A stretch of 64,000 nt of DNA from Pseudomonas chlororaphis (lineage in GTDB: Bacteria; Pseudomonadota; Gammaproteobacteria; Pseudomonadales; Pseudomonadaceae). Shown here piece by piece: positions 40,009-47,899 of the stretch. The notes under the pieces are model-generated. The model searched no databases. It was not told where the DNA came from and saw only the letters and a list, made by a program, of their open reading frames with translations. The position numbers and the translations under genes were made by a program. The number at the start of each line of letters is the position of its first letter. Positions within the stretch are counted from its first letter, which is position 1. The stretch lies in the NCBI RefSeq assembly GCF_000783395.1, contig NZ_JSFK01000004.1:20317-84316 (forward strand). Direction: 5' to 3'.

Positions 40009-40081
40009 GATCAAAAGATCGCAGCCTTCGGCAGCTCTACAGGTTCGATGTAGGAGCTGCGGAACGCTGCGATCTTTTGCT
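40009..40081. repeat. REP pair (family B)
   Basis: Inverted units GATCAAAAGATCGCAGCC and its complement, with mismatches in the right arm (GCGGAACGCTGCGATC). It starts 4 bases after the hpt stop. Confidence 0.88.
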
Positions 40082-40125
40082 TTTAATCCCATGCTAGAGT
40101 GCTCGGCCCGTCCCCGGAGCCAGCC

Positions 40126-40605
40126 ATGAGCCTCTTGATCCGCAGCTTTGCCGCCCTGTTGCTGACTCTCAGCCTGCCGCTGTCCGCCGCGCCGATGCAC
40201 AGTCAATTCCTGCCGCCGGACGACCTGACCGTGCGCGATGCCGAGCCCGAGCAGCAGCAACTCATGCAGGTCACCGACTATTCCGTTGTGGTGGGCGCGC
40301 AACGCCAGTCCAATCAACAACCGATCCCGGTCACCTCACCGCTGATGATTCGCCTCAAGGGCAAATCCCTGAACAAGGGCGCGACCATCACCCAAGTGCT
40401 GGTCAATTTCGACGGCGAAAGCAAAAGCCTGAAAAAGCCGATCTACGACGACAAGAGCAAAACCCTGACGCTGTTTTATCCACAGGCCCAATACCGCGTG
40501 ATCATCGATCTGCTGCGCAATGACACCGTGTATGTGCAGTTCCTCAGTTACGCCAACGGCCATATCTGGGCCGATTTGCACACTGGGGCGGTGCGATCGC
40601 GTTGA
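40126..40605 (+). CDS. Conserved exported protein of unknown function
   Basis: A 159-residue protein with an N-terminal signal peptide (residues 1-21, SLLIRSFAALLLTLSLPLSAA). The mature part is small, basic and beta-rich (GESKSLKKPIYDDKSKTLTL), suggesting a periplasmic beta-sandwich. No domain is recognised with confidence. ATG 40126 has GGAGCC upstream. It matches the position of a hypothetical protein near PA4643-PA4644. Confidence 0.75.
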   Translation: MSLLIRSFAALLLTLSLPLSAAPMHSQFLPPDDLTVRDAEPEQQQLMQVTDYSVVVGAQRQSNQQPIPVTSPLMIRLKGKSLNKGATITQVLVNFDGESKSLKKPIYDDKSKTLTLFYPQAQYRVIIDLLRNDTVYVQFLSYANGHIWADLHTGAVRSR

Positions 40606-40668
40606 GCCGGGCGGCCGGGCAGGGGTAAACTGCCCGCCCCGTGTAATGTCTGCGAGCTGGAGTCGGCA

Positions 40669-40956
40669 ATGCGTAAAGATAAGAAACAAGTGATTGGTGA
40701 CGAGATCGGCGATGAGCAGATCAAGCTGTTCCTCGATTTTGAGCCGGTCGACGCCACTTCGCCGTCGCTGCACAAACTGATCAAGGCCTACCGTGGCCTG
40801 CGTATCGATGACTTCGAACGCTTTCTGGGCTTCTTCGTCGCGGCGGGTTATGACGTTGATGGCAAGGACGAGCAGGGCAAGACCTTCGTTGACCTGATCG
40901 CCGATCAGCGCAACGCCCCGGAATACATCGAGCTGATCGAAAAGTCCCGCACCTGA
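40669..40956 (+). CDS. PA4642-family small protein
   Basis: A 95-residue acidic, soluble, helical protein (DEIGDEQIKLFLDFEPVDAT, then AYRGLRIDDFERFLGFFVAAG). It looks like the Pseudomonas family named after PA4642, of unknown function, found next to mqo. It ends 16 bases before a bidirectional terminator. Confidence 0.85.
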   Translation: MRKDKKQVIGDEIGDEQIKLFLDFEPVDATSPSLHKLIKAYRGLRIDDFERFLGFFVAAGYDVDGKDEQGKTFVDLIADQRNAPEYIELIEKSRT

Positions 40957-40972
40957 GGCTTTTCCCTCGCAC

Positions 40973-41012
40973 AAAAAAACGCCCCGCACTCACTGAGTAC
41001 GGGGCGTTTTTT
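40973..41012. terminator. Bidirectional terminator
   Basis: AAAAAAACGCCCCG and CGGGGCGTTTTTT arms around an ACTCACTGAGT centre that is itself self-complementary. It serves the PA4642-type gene and the convergent mqo gene. Confidence 0.92.
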
Positions 41013-41024
41013 ATGCGGCGTGAT

Positions 41025-42533
41025 TCAAGCGTAGCTTGGGGTCTCGCTGCTTTCTTCAACCAGCTCCAGTGCGATGTTGTTCTGCGTGTTGATCTTGCGA
41101 TACAGCGCAGCATCGGTTTCCAGAACCTTTTCACGGGCCGGGAAGATCTCGGCCAGTTTGCCAGCCCACTCACCCTTGGCCTTGTCCGGGAAGCACTTCT
41201 CGATCAGCTCGAGCATGATCGAAACGGTCACCGACGCACCTGGCGAAGCACCGAGCAGGGCAGCGAGGGAACCGTCCTTGGCTGCAACCAGTTCGGTACC
41301 GAACTGCAGGATGCCGCCCTTTTTCGGATCTTTCTTGATGATCTGCACCCGTTGGCCGGCCACTTCCAGGCGCCAGTCTTCGGCTTTCGCCTCTGGGTAG
41401 AAACGGCGCAGGGAATCCAGACGCTGTTCCATCGACTGCATCACTTCGCTGACCAGGTACTTGGTCAGGTCCATGTTGTTTTTTGCCACCGCCAGCATTG
41501 GCCCGATGTTGCCGGCGCGAACCGACAGCGGCAGGTCCATGAAGGAACCGTGCTTGAGGAACTTGGTGGTGAAACCGGCGTATGGCCCGAACAGCAGGGA
41601 TTTCTTGCCGTCGACGACGCGGGTGTCCAGGTGCGGCACCGACATCGGTGGCGAACCTACGGCAGCCTGGCTATAAACCTTGGCCTGGTGATGCTTTACC
41701 ACTTCCGGGTTGTCGCAACGCAGCCACTGGCCGCTGATCGGGAAGCCGCCGAAGCCTTTGCTTTCTTCGATGCCCGAAGCCTGCAGCAACGGCAACGCTG
41801 CGCCACCCGCGCCGAGGAAGACGAATTTGGCGTCGACTTCACGGCTGCTGCCGCTGTTGACGTCCTTGATGCTGACGGTCCAGCCGGCGCCGTTACGCTT
41901 GAGGCCGGTAACGCGCTTGCAGTATTTGACTTGAGTGTCGGGAGCGCTGGTCAGGTGCTTGAGCAACTGATTGGTCAGGGCGCCGAAGTTGACGTCGGTG
42001 CCGTTCATCACGCGAGTGGCGGCGAGGACTTCGTCCGGCGAGCGGCCCGGCATCATCAACGGCATCCATTCGGCCATTTTGGCCTTGTCTTCGGTGTACT
42101 CCATGTCAGCGAAGGCGTGGTGCTTGCTCAACACGTCGAAGCGCGATTTGAGGAAAGACACGCCGCTGTCGCCCTGGACGAAACTCAGGTGCGGCACCGG
42201 GCTGATGAAGGATTTGCACGAGCCGAAGGTGCCTTTTTTGGTCAGGTACGACCAGAACTGCTTCGACACCTCGAACTGGGTGTTGATGTGCACGGCTTTC
42301 TTGATGTCGACGGTGCCATCAGCGGCCTGCGGCGTGTAGTTCAGCTCGCACAGACCCGCGTGGCCGGTACCGGCGTTGTTCCATGGGTTGGAACTCTCCG
42401 CAGCACCGGAATCCATCAGCTCGACGACTTCCAGCTTGATCGCGGGGTCGAGCTCTTTGAGCAGTACGGCCAGGGTGGCACTCATGATGCCGGCCCCAAC
42501 CAGAACTACGTCGACTGCTTCGTTATGCGCCAT
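41025..42533 (-). CDS. mqo: Malate:quinone oxidoreductase
   Basis: A 502-residue FAD enzyme peripherally bound to the inner membrane, oxidising malate to oxaloacetate with quinone. The N-terminal [22 protein letters not shown] holds the flavin fold; [21 protein letters not shown] and the C-terminal [18 protein letters not shown] are diagnostic. A GGAG lies about 9 bases before the ATG. By position it corresponds to PA4640 (mqoB). Confidence 0.97.
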   Translation of the reverse strand: MAHNEAVDVVLVGAGIMSATLAVLLKELDPAIKLEVVELMDSGAAESSNPWNNAGTGHAGLCELNYTPQAADGTVDIKKAVHINTQFEVSKQFWSYLTKKGTFGSCKSFISPVPHLSFVQGDSGVSFLKSRFDVLSKHHAFADMEYTEDKAKMAEWMPLMMPGRSPDEVLAATRVMNGTDVNFGALTNQLLKHLTSAPDTQVKYCKRVTGLKRNGAGWTVSIKDVNSGSSREVDAKFVFLGAGGAALPLLQASGIEESKGFGGFPISGQWLRCDNPEVVKHHQAKVYSQAAVGSPPMSVPHLDTRVVDGKKSLLFGPYAGFTTKFLKHGSFMDLPLSVRAGNIGPMLAVAKNNMDLTKYLVSEVMQSMEQRLDSLRRFYPEAKAEDWRLEVAGQRVQIIKKDPKKGGILQFGTELVAAKDGSLAALLGASPGASVTVSIMLELIEKCFPDKAKGEWAGKLAEIFPAREKVLETDAALYRKINTQNNIALELVEESSETPSYA

Positions 42534-43240
42534 TTAACGCGTCTCCAAAATCTGCAGCACCAAATTGTCGGCATGGCTGCCAGGCGTTCCGGGACAGGTC
42601 ATTGATGTCCGGGCTATCCGTGGTCAGGTCGCCATGTCCGAATCTTCGCAATTTTTCGCAACTTCGACGGATGTATGCGGCTTGGCTTTCAAGAGCTCCA
42701 TGAACTCATTTCAGCACGCGGCTGGCAATTCGACTTATGGTCGAGACATCCGTTTTTGTGCAACCAAATCCGTAGCGGACAGGCTTCAGGCTCCGATATT
42801 CGAGGTATACCCGGTCCTGTGTCGTTGGGCTGTTTCAGACGCTAATGGTGCATGTTCAGACGCAAAACTTTTCATTTGCTCGCCACACTCTTGTGAAGTT
42901 GTGAAAACCCGTTTTTTTCACGCTCTTTTGAAGACGTGAACCTCAAAAAGGGCTGTCCAGGCCTGGCACCTTGCCCGAGGGCAAAAACAACGCGGTGGCC
43001 GAGCGTCATGACAGCTCTGCAGATTCGCGAAAAGCGGGGTTTTTGCCGGAAGAACAGGCAAGCGCGCCAACTTCACTCGATCTGTGTGGGCGGCTCTCTG
43101 TGGGCGATTTTGGGTGTCGATGCATGCGCATTGACGCTGTTGCGGGGCCCGATCAGGAGACGTCCTTATAATCGGGGGGAGATTGTATCGAAGAAATGCG
43201 GGCAGTTGCTCGTGTTTAATGACTTTTATTAGGCATCCGG
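42534..43240. other. 707-base gene-free region upstream of mqo
   Basis: It should hold the mqo promoter. Open frames on both strands (42565-42939, 42918-43514, 42936-43232) have no convincing family resemblance or ribosome-binding site. A small GTGAAAA...TTTTCAC hairpin lies at 42901-42921 and an isolated TATAAT on the plus strand at 43167-43172 without a good -35. A small RNA or an unrecognised short gene is possible but not supported. Confidence 0.4.
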
Positions 43241-43474
43241 TCAGATGCTCAACATCGCTTGCACCCGTGCGCGGGGCTGCGACGCTATGACGCGGGCGCT
43301 GGCGGGCAGTGGCTGGTGCAACCAGTTGAGGCGGATTTCTTCGATTTCCACCCAACCGTCGCCCATCGGTTGCAGGCTGCACTGCTTGAAAGCCTGGCAA
43401 TGGCCATTGCGATCGAGCAGGGCGAAGCTGCGATGCAGTGGGCGTGGGGCGAACAACGAGATCAGATAACGCAT
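43241..43474 (-). CDS. Small conserved protein of unknown function
   Basis: A 77-residue protein (MRYLISLFAPRPLHRSFALLD, then GDGWVEIEEIRLNWLHQPLP). The mix of residues and strong Pseudomonas-like codon use suggest a real gene; proteins of this kind occur in other pseudomonads but have no known role. The opposite-strand frame is less plausible. Confidence 0.6.
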   Translation of the reverse strand: MRYLISLFAPRPLHRSFALLDRNGHCQAFKQCSLQPMGDGWVEIEEIRLNWLHQPLPASARVIASQPRARVQAMLSI

Positions 43475-43636
43475 GATTGAGTACCTTGTGGGGGACTGAT
43501 TGCGAGGTTGCCAAGGCGCCGTGACGTCAACGTGTATGCCGGGTGAATAATCTGTGACAGGAACCGCTTTCCCAAGGGTTTGTCAGACATTTCAGTATTC
43601 GCTGCAGGGCGCTGGTTACCCGCAGTGGCCCACCGC

Positions 43637-43642
43637 TATACT
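43637..43642 (+). promoter_or_regulatory. -10 element before the YajG-like gene
   Basis: TATACT about 37 bases upstream of the lipoprotein start, followed by an AG-rich ribosome-binding site (GGAGAGAAG) 5 bases before the ATG. A -35 is not clear. Confidence 0.4.
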
Positions 43643-43678
43643 GCCGGCCTGTTTGTGCCTGATTCTGGAGAGAAGAGC

Positions 43679-44263
43679 ATGTTGCAACGCCTGTTGTTCG
43701 GTTTGATCACTGTGGCCGGTTTGACCCTGGCCGGCTGCGCCCACAGCCCGCAACAACTGAGCCCTGAGCCGAAGCTGACCACTCAGCTGCCAGCGGTCGG
43801 CCGTGGTCAGCCAGTCGTCGTTCGCGTGGTTGACGGTCGTCCGTCGCCAACCCTCGGTACCCGTGGCGGCCTGTACCCGGAAACCAGCGCCATCACCGTG
43901 CAGCGCGAGCAGATCCTGCCGAAGCTGCAGGCTCAGGCTGAAGCTGCCGTGCGTTTGCTCGGTTTCACCCCGACCAACAACGCGCCAAACGCTCCGCAGC
44001 TGACCGTGACCCTGGCCGAGCTGAAGTATCAGTCGCCGAAAGAAGGCATGTACGTGACCGAAGCGACCATCGGCGCGACCTTCCGCTCCGACGTGCAAAA
44101 CGCTAACCGTCGTTACAGCGGCCGTTACGGTGCGTCGCTGGACCAGCGTTTCGGCATGGCGCCGAACCAGGAAACCAACACCAAACTGGTCAGCGATGTG
44201 TTGAGCGATGCGCTGACGCGTCTGTTCAAGGATCCGACGGTGGGTCAGGTTCTGGCTGAGTAA
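43679..44263 (+). CDS. YajG family lipoprotein
   Basis: A 194-residue lipoprotein with signal peptide and lipobox TLAGC (Cys near residue 20). The body shows the YajG pattern: VVVRVVDGRPSPTLGTRGG, then a set of beta strands and GMAPNQETNTKLVSDVLSDAL near the C-terminus. It is expected at the outer membrane, periplasmic face. Family function is unknown. ATG 43679 is chosen for the signal peptide and ribosome-binding site. Confidence 0.88.
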   Translation: MLQRLLFGLITVAGLTLAGCAHSPQQLSPEPKLTTQLPAVGRGQPVVVRVVDGRPSPTLGTRGGLYPETSAITVQREQILPKLQAQAEAAVRLLGFTPTNNAPNAPQLTVTLAELKYQSPKEGMYVTEATIGATFRSDVQNANRRYSGRYGASLDQRFGMAPNQETNTKLVSDVLSDALTRLFKDPTVGQVLAE

Positions 44264-44278
44264 GTTTTCAGCGGATGT

Positions 44279-44316
44279 GAAAAAGCCCGGGGCCAGTAAT
44301 GGTTCCGGGCTTTTTT
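44279..44316 (+). terminator. Intrinsic terminator after the YajG-like gene
   Basis: AAAAAGCCCGG and CCGGGCTTTTTT arms with a 14-base loop. Confidence 0.9.
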
Positions 44317-44358
44317 GTGGGTGTCGGGATTGGAATTTGTGTCGTATGGGAGATCGAT

Positions 44359-44520
44359 CCCCCTCACCCCAGCCCTCTCCCCAAAGGGGAGAGGGGGAAG
44401 GGAGCCGATCGGGGGCTTTTCAGAATTTGAGTTCGGCTGGATATTTCAGGTCGATGGACCTCGAATAAACACCTCGGTCAGTCCCCTCTCCTTCTGGGAG
44501 AGGGCTAGGGTGAGGGTGCT
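44359..44520. repeat. REP pair (family D)
   Basis: Inverted arms of CCCTCACCCCAGCCCTCTCC and GGAGAGGGCTAGGGTGAGGG about 80 bases apart. The interior AGGTCGATG...CTCGGTCAGTCCCCTCTCC is shared with the element at 47706-47893, so the whole is one mobile or duplicated repeat type. Confidence 0.85.
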
Positions 44521-44530
44521 TTTGCTATTT

Positions 44531-44749
44531 TCAGGCCGCCTGAGAATAGAAGTCGAGCACGCTGACGCCCGTCAGCAAATCCGTCTCCGGCAAATCCGCA
44601 TGCTGATGCCCGCCCAGTGCGCAATACACCAGCCAATGGCGATCCTGAACGTTGAAAGCGAGACTGCCGACGAGGCTCTGTTGTTCGTCATAAGGCGTGA
44701 TGAGGTACAGACGATCCTGGTTTTCAGCGTGAAGCATGTCGCGTTCCAT
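44531..44749 (-). CDS. Small conserved protein of unknown function
   Basis: A 72-residue acidic protein (MERDMLHAENQDRLYLITPY, ending DLLTGVSVLDFYSQAA). ATG 44749 is chosen because the upstream residues are low-quality and weakly conserved in appearance. No domain is recognised. It ends close to the family D repeat. Confidence 0.6.
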   Translation of the reverse strand: MERDMLHAENQDRLYLITPYDEQQSLVGSLAFNVQDRHWLVYCALGGHQHADLPETDLLTGVSVLDFYSQAA

Positions 44750-44930
44750 GTGTGTTTCGAGGCGCGCAGGGTGGCTGATCCACATGACGATGCCGTGACA
44801 CAGGACAGCCATCGGTCGATTGTCAGGTTATTTGTCGCAAAGACTGGGGTTGAACCGGCAGGTTTGGTTAGAATCCGCGCCGCGGTCGTCGATCTGGCGT
44901 CTGCCATACCGGTTCAGATAGAGGTCTGTG

Positions 44931-45209
44931 ATGTCGCTGCACTTGATGACACTGTTTACCGCCCATCCCGCCAAGTTGATCAACCTGCTGGCGCTGTTGT
45001 TGGCGTTTCCGGGCAGTTGGCTGCTGCACGCCACCCGCCGCCGTGAGCAGCGCGCGATGGCCAGCATTGCCGCTCAGCGTCAGGCGCAGCCGAATGCCGA
45101 GCCAATCCTCGATTGGGCAACCTTGCGCATGAACCGGTTTTTCTATCGATTTGGTTTTGCTTGTCTGGCTCTTGCCCTGATCGTTTCCTGGATCAGCACA
45201 CGCTTCTGA
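44931..45209 (+). CDS. Small membrane protein of unknown function
   Basis: A 92-residue protein with two transmembrane segments, residues ~14-34 (AKLINLLALLLAFPGSWLLH) and ~70-88 (FFYRFGFACLALALIVSWIS), separated by a basic cytoplasmic-looking loop. A GTG immediately before the ATG is an alternative start. Function unknown. A terminator follows directly. Confidence 0.72.
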   Translation: MSLHLMTLFTAHPAKLINLLALLLAFPGSWLLHATRRREQRAMASIAAQRQAQPNAEPILDWATLRMNRFFYRFGFACLALALIVSWISTRF

Positions 45210-45222
45210 ACAACGTCAGGCA

Positions 45223-45257
45223 TAAAAAAAACGGCGCCCGAGGGCGCCGTTTTTGCG
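45223..45257. terminator. Bidirectional terminator
   Basis: AAAACGGCGCCC, loop GAG, GGCGCCGTTTTT. It separates the convergent membrane-protein and acyltransferase genes. Confidence 0.93.
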
Positions 45258-45272
45258 TCTGGTAAAAACCGC

Positions 45273-46439
45273 TTACAACGGCAACCCAGCCTTGACCCGG
45301 TACTGATTACGCACCGGCGTCGCATATTGCAGCACCAGATACGGACGATGCTCCTCAGGGCACGCGTCCAGCCGGCTCTGCCATTCTTCCTGCGCCTTGG
45401 CCAGCTCATCCGCCGGGAACACCTCGGCAGCCTTCGGCACATTTAACTGCGGATCAGCATCGGCCCACTGCGCGTACGCCAGGTAATGCACTGGGAACAA
45501 CCGGTAACCGCCAAGAATCTGCTTGTCCATCTCGACCGCCAATTGCTTGGTGTCTTCGAACAGCTCAGTGATCGGCGCGGCAAAGTTCACGTGCACCCGG
45601 CCCTTGTAGCCGGTAATGCCCTTGGCAATGCTTACGTCATCCTCGCCCGGCGCTTTCGCGTAGGTGCCGGTGGTGGCGCGGATGTACAGCTCGCGGGCCT
45701 TGGCCTGGTCGCACGGGTCGTATTCGTAGCTGATCGACACCGGGGTGACGTTCAGCGAGCGAATGACTTCGCCGAACGGCTCGTCCTTGCGGCTCATGTG
45801 GAACATCTTGAGGATCGCCGACTCGGTACGGTCATCGCCATCCTTCGCCCGACCTTCAGCCTGAGCGATCCAGATCGACGCGCAATCGTTGCGAATCGAG
45901 TGATTGATGTACGCCGACAACAGTTGATACGCGGCCATTTTCTCGCGACGGCCGGTGATCGAACGGTGGACGATGAAGCTCTTGTTCAAACGCATCAGGT
46001 CGCTGACAAACGGCTTTTGCAGCAGGTTGTCGCCGATCGCGATGCGCGGCGTCGGCAGGCCGGCGTGGTACACGGCGTAGTTGACGAAGGCCGGGTCCAT
46101 CACGATGTCGCGGTGGTTGGCGATGAACAGATAAGCGCTGCCGGATTTGAATTGCTCGACACCGGTGTAGGTCACGCCGTCGGTGGCGCGCTCGATGGTG
46201 TGGTCGACGTAGGACTCGACCTTGTCCTGCAACGTCGCCACCGAGGTCACGTCGGCGAACTCACGACGCAGCCGATGGGCTATAAGTGGTTTGAGCATCC
46301 AGCCGAAGGCACCGGCAAAACGCGGGAAGCGGAAGTGGGTGAGGATATCTAGAAACGCCTTGTCGCCGAGCAGTCTTGCCAGTACCACAGGTACTTCGCT
46401 GTCGTCGTAAGGTCGGATGGCATCGAATTCGCCCATCAT
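45273..46439 (-). CDS. 1-acylglycerol-3-phosphate acyltransferase-like protein
   Basis: A 388-residue LPLAT-superfamily protein, probably peripheral to the inner membrane and acting in glycerophospholipid acylation. The motif I region reads YLFIANHRDIVMDPAFV near residue 112. The usual HX4D is here spaced H-RDIVM-D (five residues), although the Asp of HRD might substitute. Later blocks NKSFIVHRSITGRREKM and IWIAQAEGRAKDGDDRT match motifs II and III. Either of two adjacent ATGs (46439, 46436) may start it. Substrate not determined. Confidence 0.82.
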   Translation of the reverse strand: MMGEFDAIRPYDDSEVPVVLARLLGDKAFLDILTHFRFPRFAGAFGWMLKPLIAHRLRREFADVTSVATLQDKVESYVDHTIERATDGVTYTGVEQFKSGSAYLFIANHRDIVMDPAFVNYAVYHAGLPTPRIAIGDNLLQKPFVSDLMRLNKSFIVHRSITGRREKMAAYQLLSAYINHSIRNDCASIWIAQAEGRAKDGDDRTESAILKMFHMSRKDEPFGEVIRSLNVTPVSISYEYDPCDQAKARELYIRATTGTYAKAPGEDDVSIAKGITGYKGRVHVNFAAPITELFEDTKQLAVEMDKQILGGYRLFPVHYLAYAQWADADPQLNVPKAAEVFPADELAKAQEEWQSRLDACPEEHRPYLVLQYATPVRNQYRVKAGLPL

Positions 46440-46578
46440 GCTCTCTTGTTGGAAACGGCTAGGGTAAGTAAAGGTTTTGATCGAAAACCCGCGGGGCACG
46501 GTCTGAAAAAGTAGCCAGACAAAAATAGCCCTGCAAATAGACCGGCGATTATACGCACAAGTCACTTGGGAGACCGCG

Positions 46579-46761
46579 ATGCTGGAGAGCGCACTGTACG
46601 AATGTCCGTATTGTGGTGAGCAAGTCGAAACGACGCTGGACCTGTCCGGCGGTGATCAGACCTACATTGAGGACTGTCAGGTCTGTTGTCGGCCGATCAC
46701 GTTTGTATTGCAGGTTCATGGAGAGGAATGGCATCTGGAAGTCTTCAGCGAAAACGAGTGA
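46579..46761 (+). CDS. CPXCG motif-containing cysteine-rich protein
   Basis: A 60-residue zinc-ribbon-like protein with ECPYCGE near residue 9 and EDCQVCCRPI near 35, giving two CxxC-type metal-binding knuckles. The family is named for its CPxCG motif; function is unknown. It lies 9 bases upstream of the DUF2007 gene and is probably in one operon with it. Confidence 0.9.
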   Translation: MLESALYECPYCGEQVETTLDLSGGDQTYIEDCQVCCRPITFVLQVHGEEWHLEVFSENE

Positions 46762-46770
46762 GGGGCGCCC

Positions 46771-47031
46771 ATGCAGCGAATCTACGAGCCGGAAAACCTG
46801 ATGGAAGGTGAAATGCTCAAGGGCATGCTCGCCAGCGAAGGCATCGAGGCGCACTTGATTGGCCGCGATTTGCTCGGCGGTACGGGTGAATTGCCGATTT
46901 TCGGTCTGCTGGGATTGTCCGTCGATAACGATCAGGCCGAATACGCCCGCGAGCTGATCACCGCGTACAATGCCGCGCTGCCGCTGCCCGGCGATGAACC
47001 GGAGAGCTTCCCCGGGACGCTGGTCTGTTAG
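46771..47031 (+). CDS. DUF2007 domain protein
   Basis: An 86-residue single-domain protein with the DUF2007 pattern: YEPENLMEGEMLKGMLASEG, then EAHLIGRDLLGGTGELPIF and LGLSVDNDQAEYARELI. Such domains resemble small signal-transducing (ferredoxin-fold) modules, of unproven role. Translationally close to the CPXCG gene. Confidence 0.88.
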   Translation: MQRIYEPENLMEGEMLKGMLASEGIEAHLIGRDLLGGTGELPIFGLLGLSVDNDQAEYARELITAYNAALPLPGDEPESFPGTLVC

Positions 47032-47067
47032 GCTGAGCTTCGTTTTACTTCAGAGTCGTGTTGCCCC

Positions 47068-47691
47068 ATGTGTGGACGTTATGCCCTGTTTCGCTGGAAC
47101 CGCGACTTCGCGGCCCTGCCAGGTTTTCCCGCCGATCAGCAGGCGCAGTGGAACATTTCCCCCAATGATTCGGTGTTGATGCTGCGTGCCGGTGAAGATG
47201 GCGAGCGCACGTTGGCCCGCGCCCGTTGGGGGCTGACGCCGCCGTGGCTGACCGATTTGTCGAAGACGCCGGCGCATGCCCGGGCGGAAACCGTGGCTGA
47301 GCAGCCGATGTTTCGTGAAGCCTTGCGCCTGCGTCGTTGCCTGCTACCGGCGAATGGTTTTTACGAATGGCGCGGGACCCAGCGCAAGCGCCCGTTCTGG
47401 CTGACGCCGGGGGAGGGCTCGTCGCTGTTTTTTGCGGCGATCTGGGAGGCGTATCCGGTGCAGGAGCAGGTGTGGCTGAGCACGGCGGTGATTACTCAAC
47501 CGGCGTCGAGTCAGCGCCGGCCGTTGATTCTCGATGAGGCGGGGCAGGCGGCGTGGCTCGATCCGGAGACGCCGTTGCATGTGTTGCAGGGGTTGCTGGC
47601 CAGTGAACCGGCGGCGCTGCGTGAGCGGGTGTTGGCGAACCTGATCAATGATCCGAAACTCAATGGGCCGGAGTGTTTGACCCCTGGTTAA
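47068..47691 (+). CDS. SRAP (YedK/HMCES) family protein, atypical active site
   Basis: A 207-residue protein of the family that crosslinks to abasic sites in single-stranded DNA through Cys2. The N-terminus MCGRYALFRW keeps the required cysteine, and LLPANGFYEW keeps the active-site glutamate of E. coli YedK. However, the position of YedK Asn75 (in INARVET) reads AHARAET here, and the position of His160 (in IHDRRPLVL) reads SSQRRPLIL, so Asn is His and His is Ser. The protein may bind abasic DNA but reverse the crosslink poorly, or have another role. A canonical paralogue may exist elsewhere. Confidence 0.85.
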   Translation: MCGRYALFRWNRDFAALPGFPADQQAQWNISPNDSVLMLRAGEDGERTLARARWGLTPPWLTDLSKTPAHARAETVAEQPMFREALRLRRCLLPANGFYEWRGTQRKRPFWLTPGEGSSLFFAAIWEAYPVQEQVWLSTAVITQPASSQRRPLILDEAGQAAWLDPETPLHVLQGLLASEPAALRERVLANLINDPKLNGPECLTPG

Positions 47692-47705
47692 AGCCTGTAG
47701 ATCAA

Positions 47706-47893
47706 AAGCCCCTCACCCTAACCCTCTCCCAGAGGGAGAGGGGACTGACCGAGTTGTCTACCGCCATGCATCGACCTGGAAAAATAATGGCGATTATGGA
47801 TTCGCTGAAATACTTCCAGGTCGGCGTATTTCGCCAATATCCCCCAATCAGTCCCCTCTCCCTCTGGGAGAGGGTTAGGGTGAGGGGGCTTTT
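47706..47893. repeat. REP pair (family D), long stem
   Basis: Flanking arms AAAAGCCCCTCACCCTAACC and its complement at the far end, with inner CTCTCCC/GGGAGAG stems. The middle 100 bases share AGGTCGATG and CGGTCAGTCCCC with 44359-44520. It lies between the convergent SRAP and chemoreceptor genes. Confidence 0.88.
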
Positions 47894-47899
47894 CGCTTT

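Noticed and set aside
42565..43232. Short open frames in the gap before mqo as genes
   Set aside because: No ribosome-binding site, family resemblance or consistent codon use; left as gene-free.
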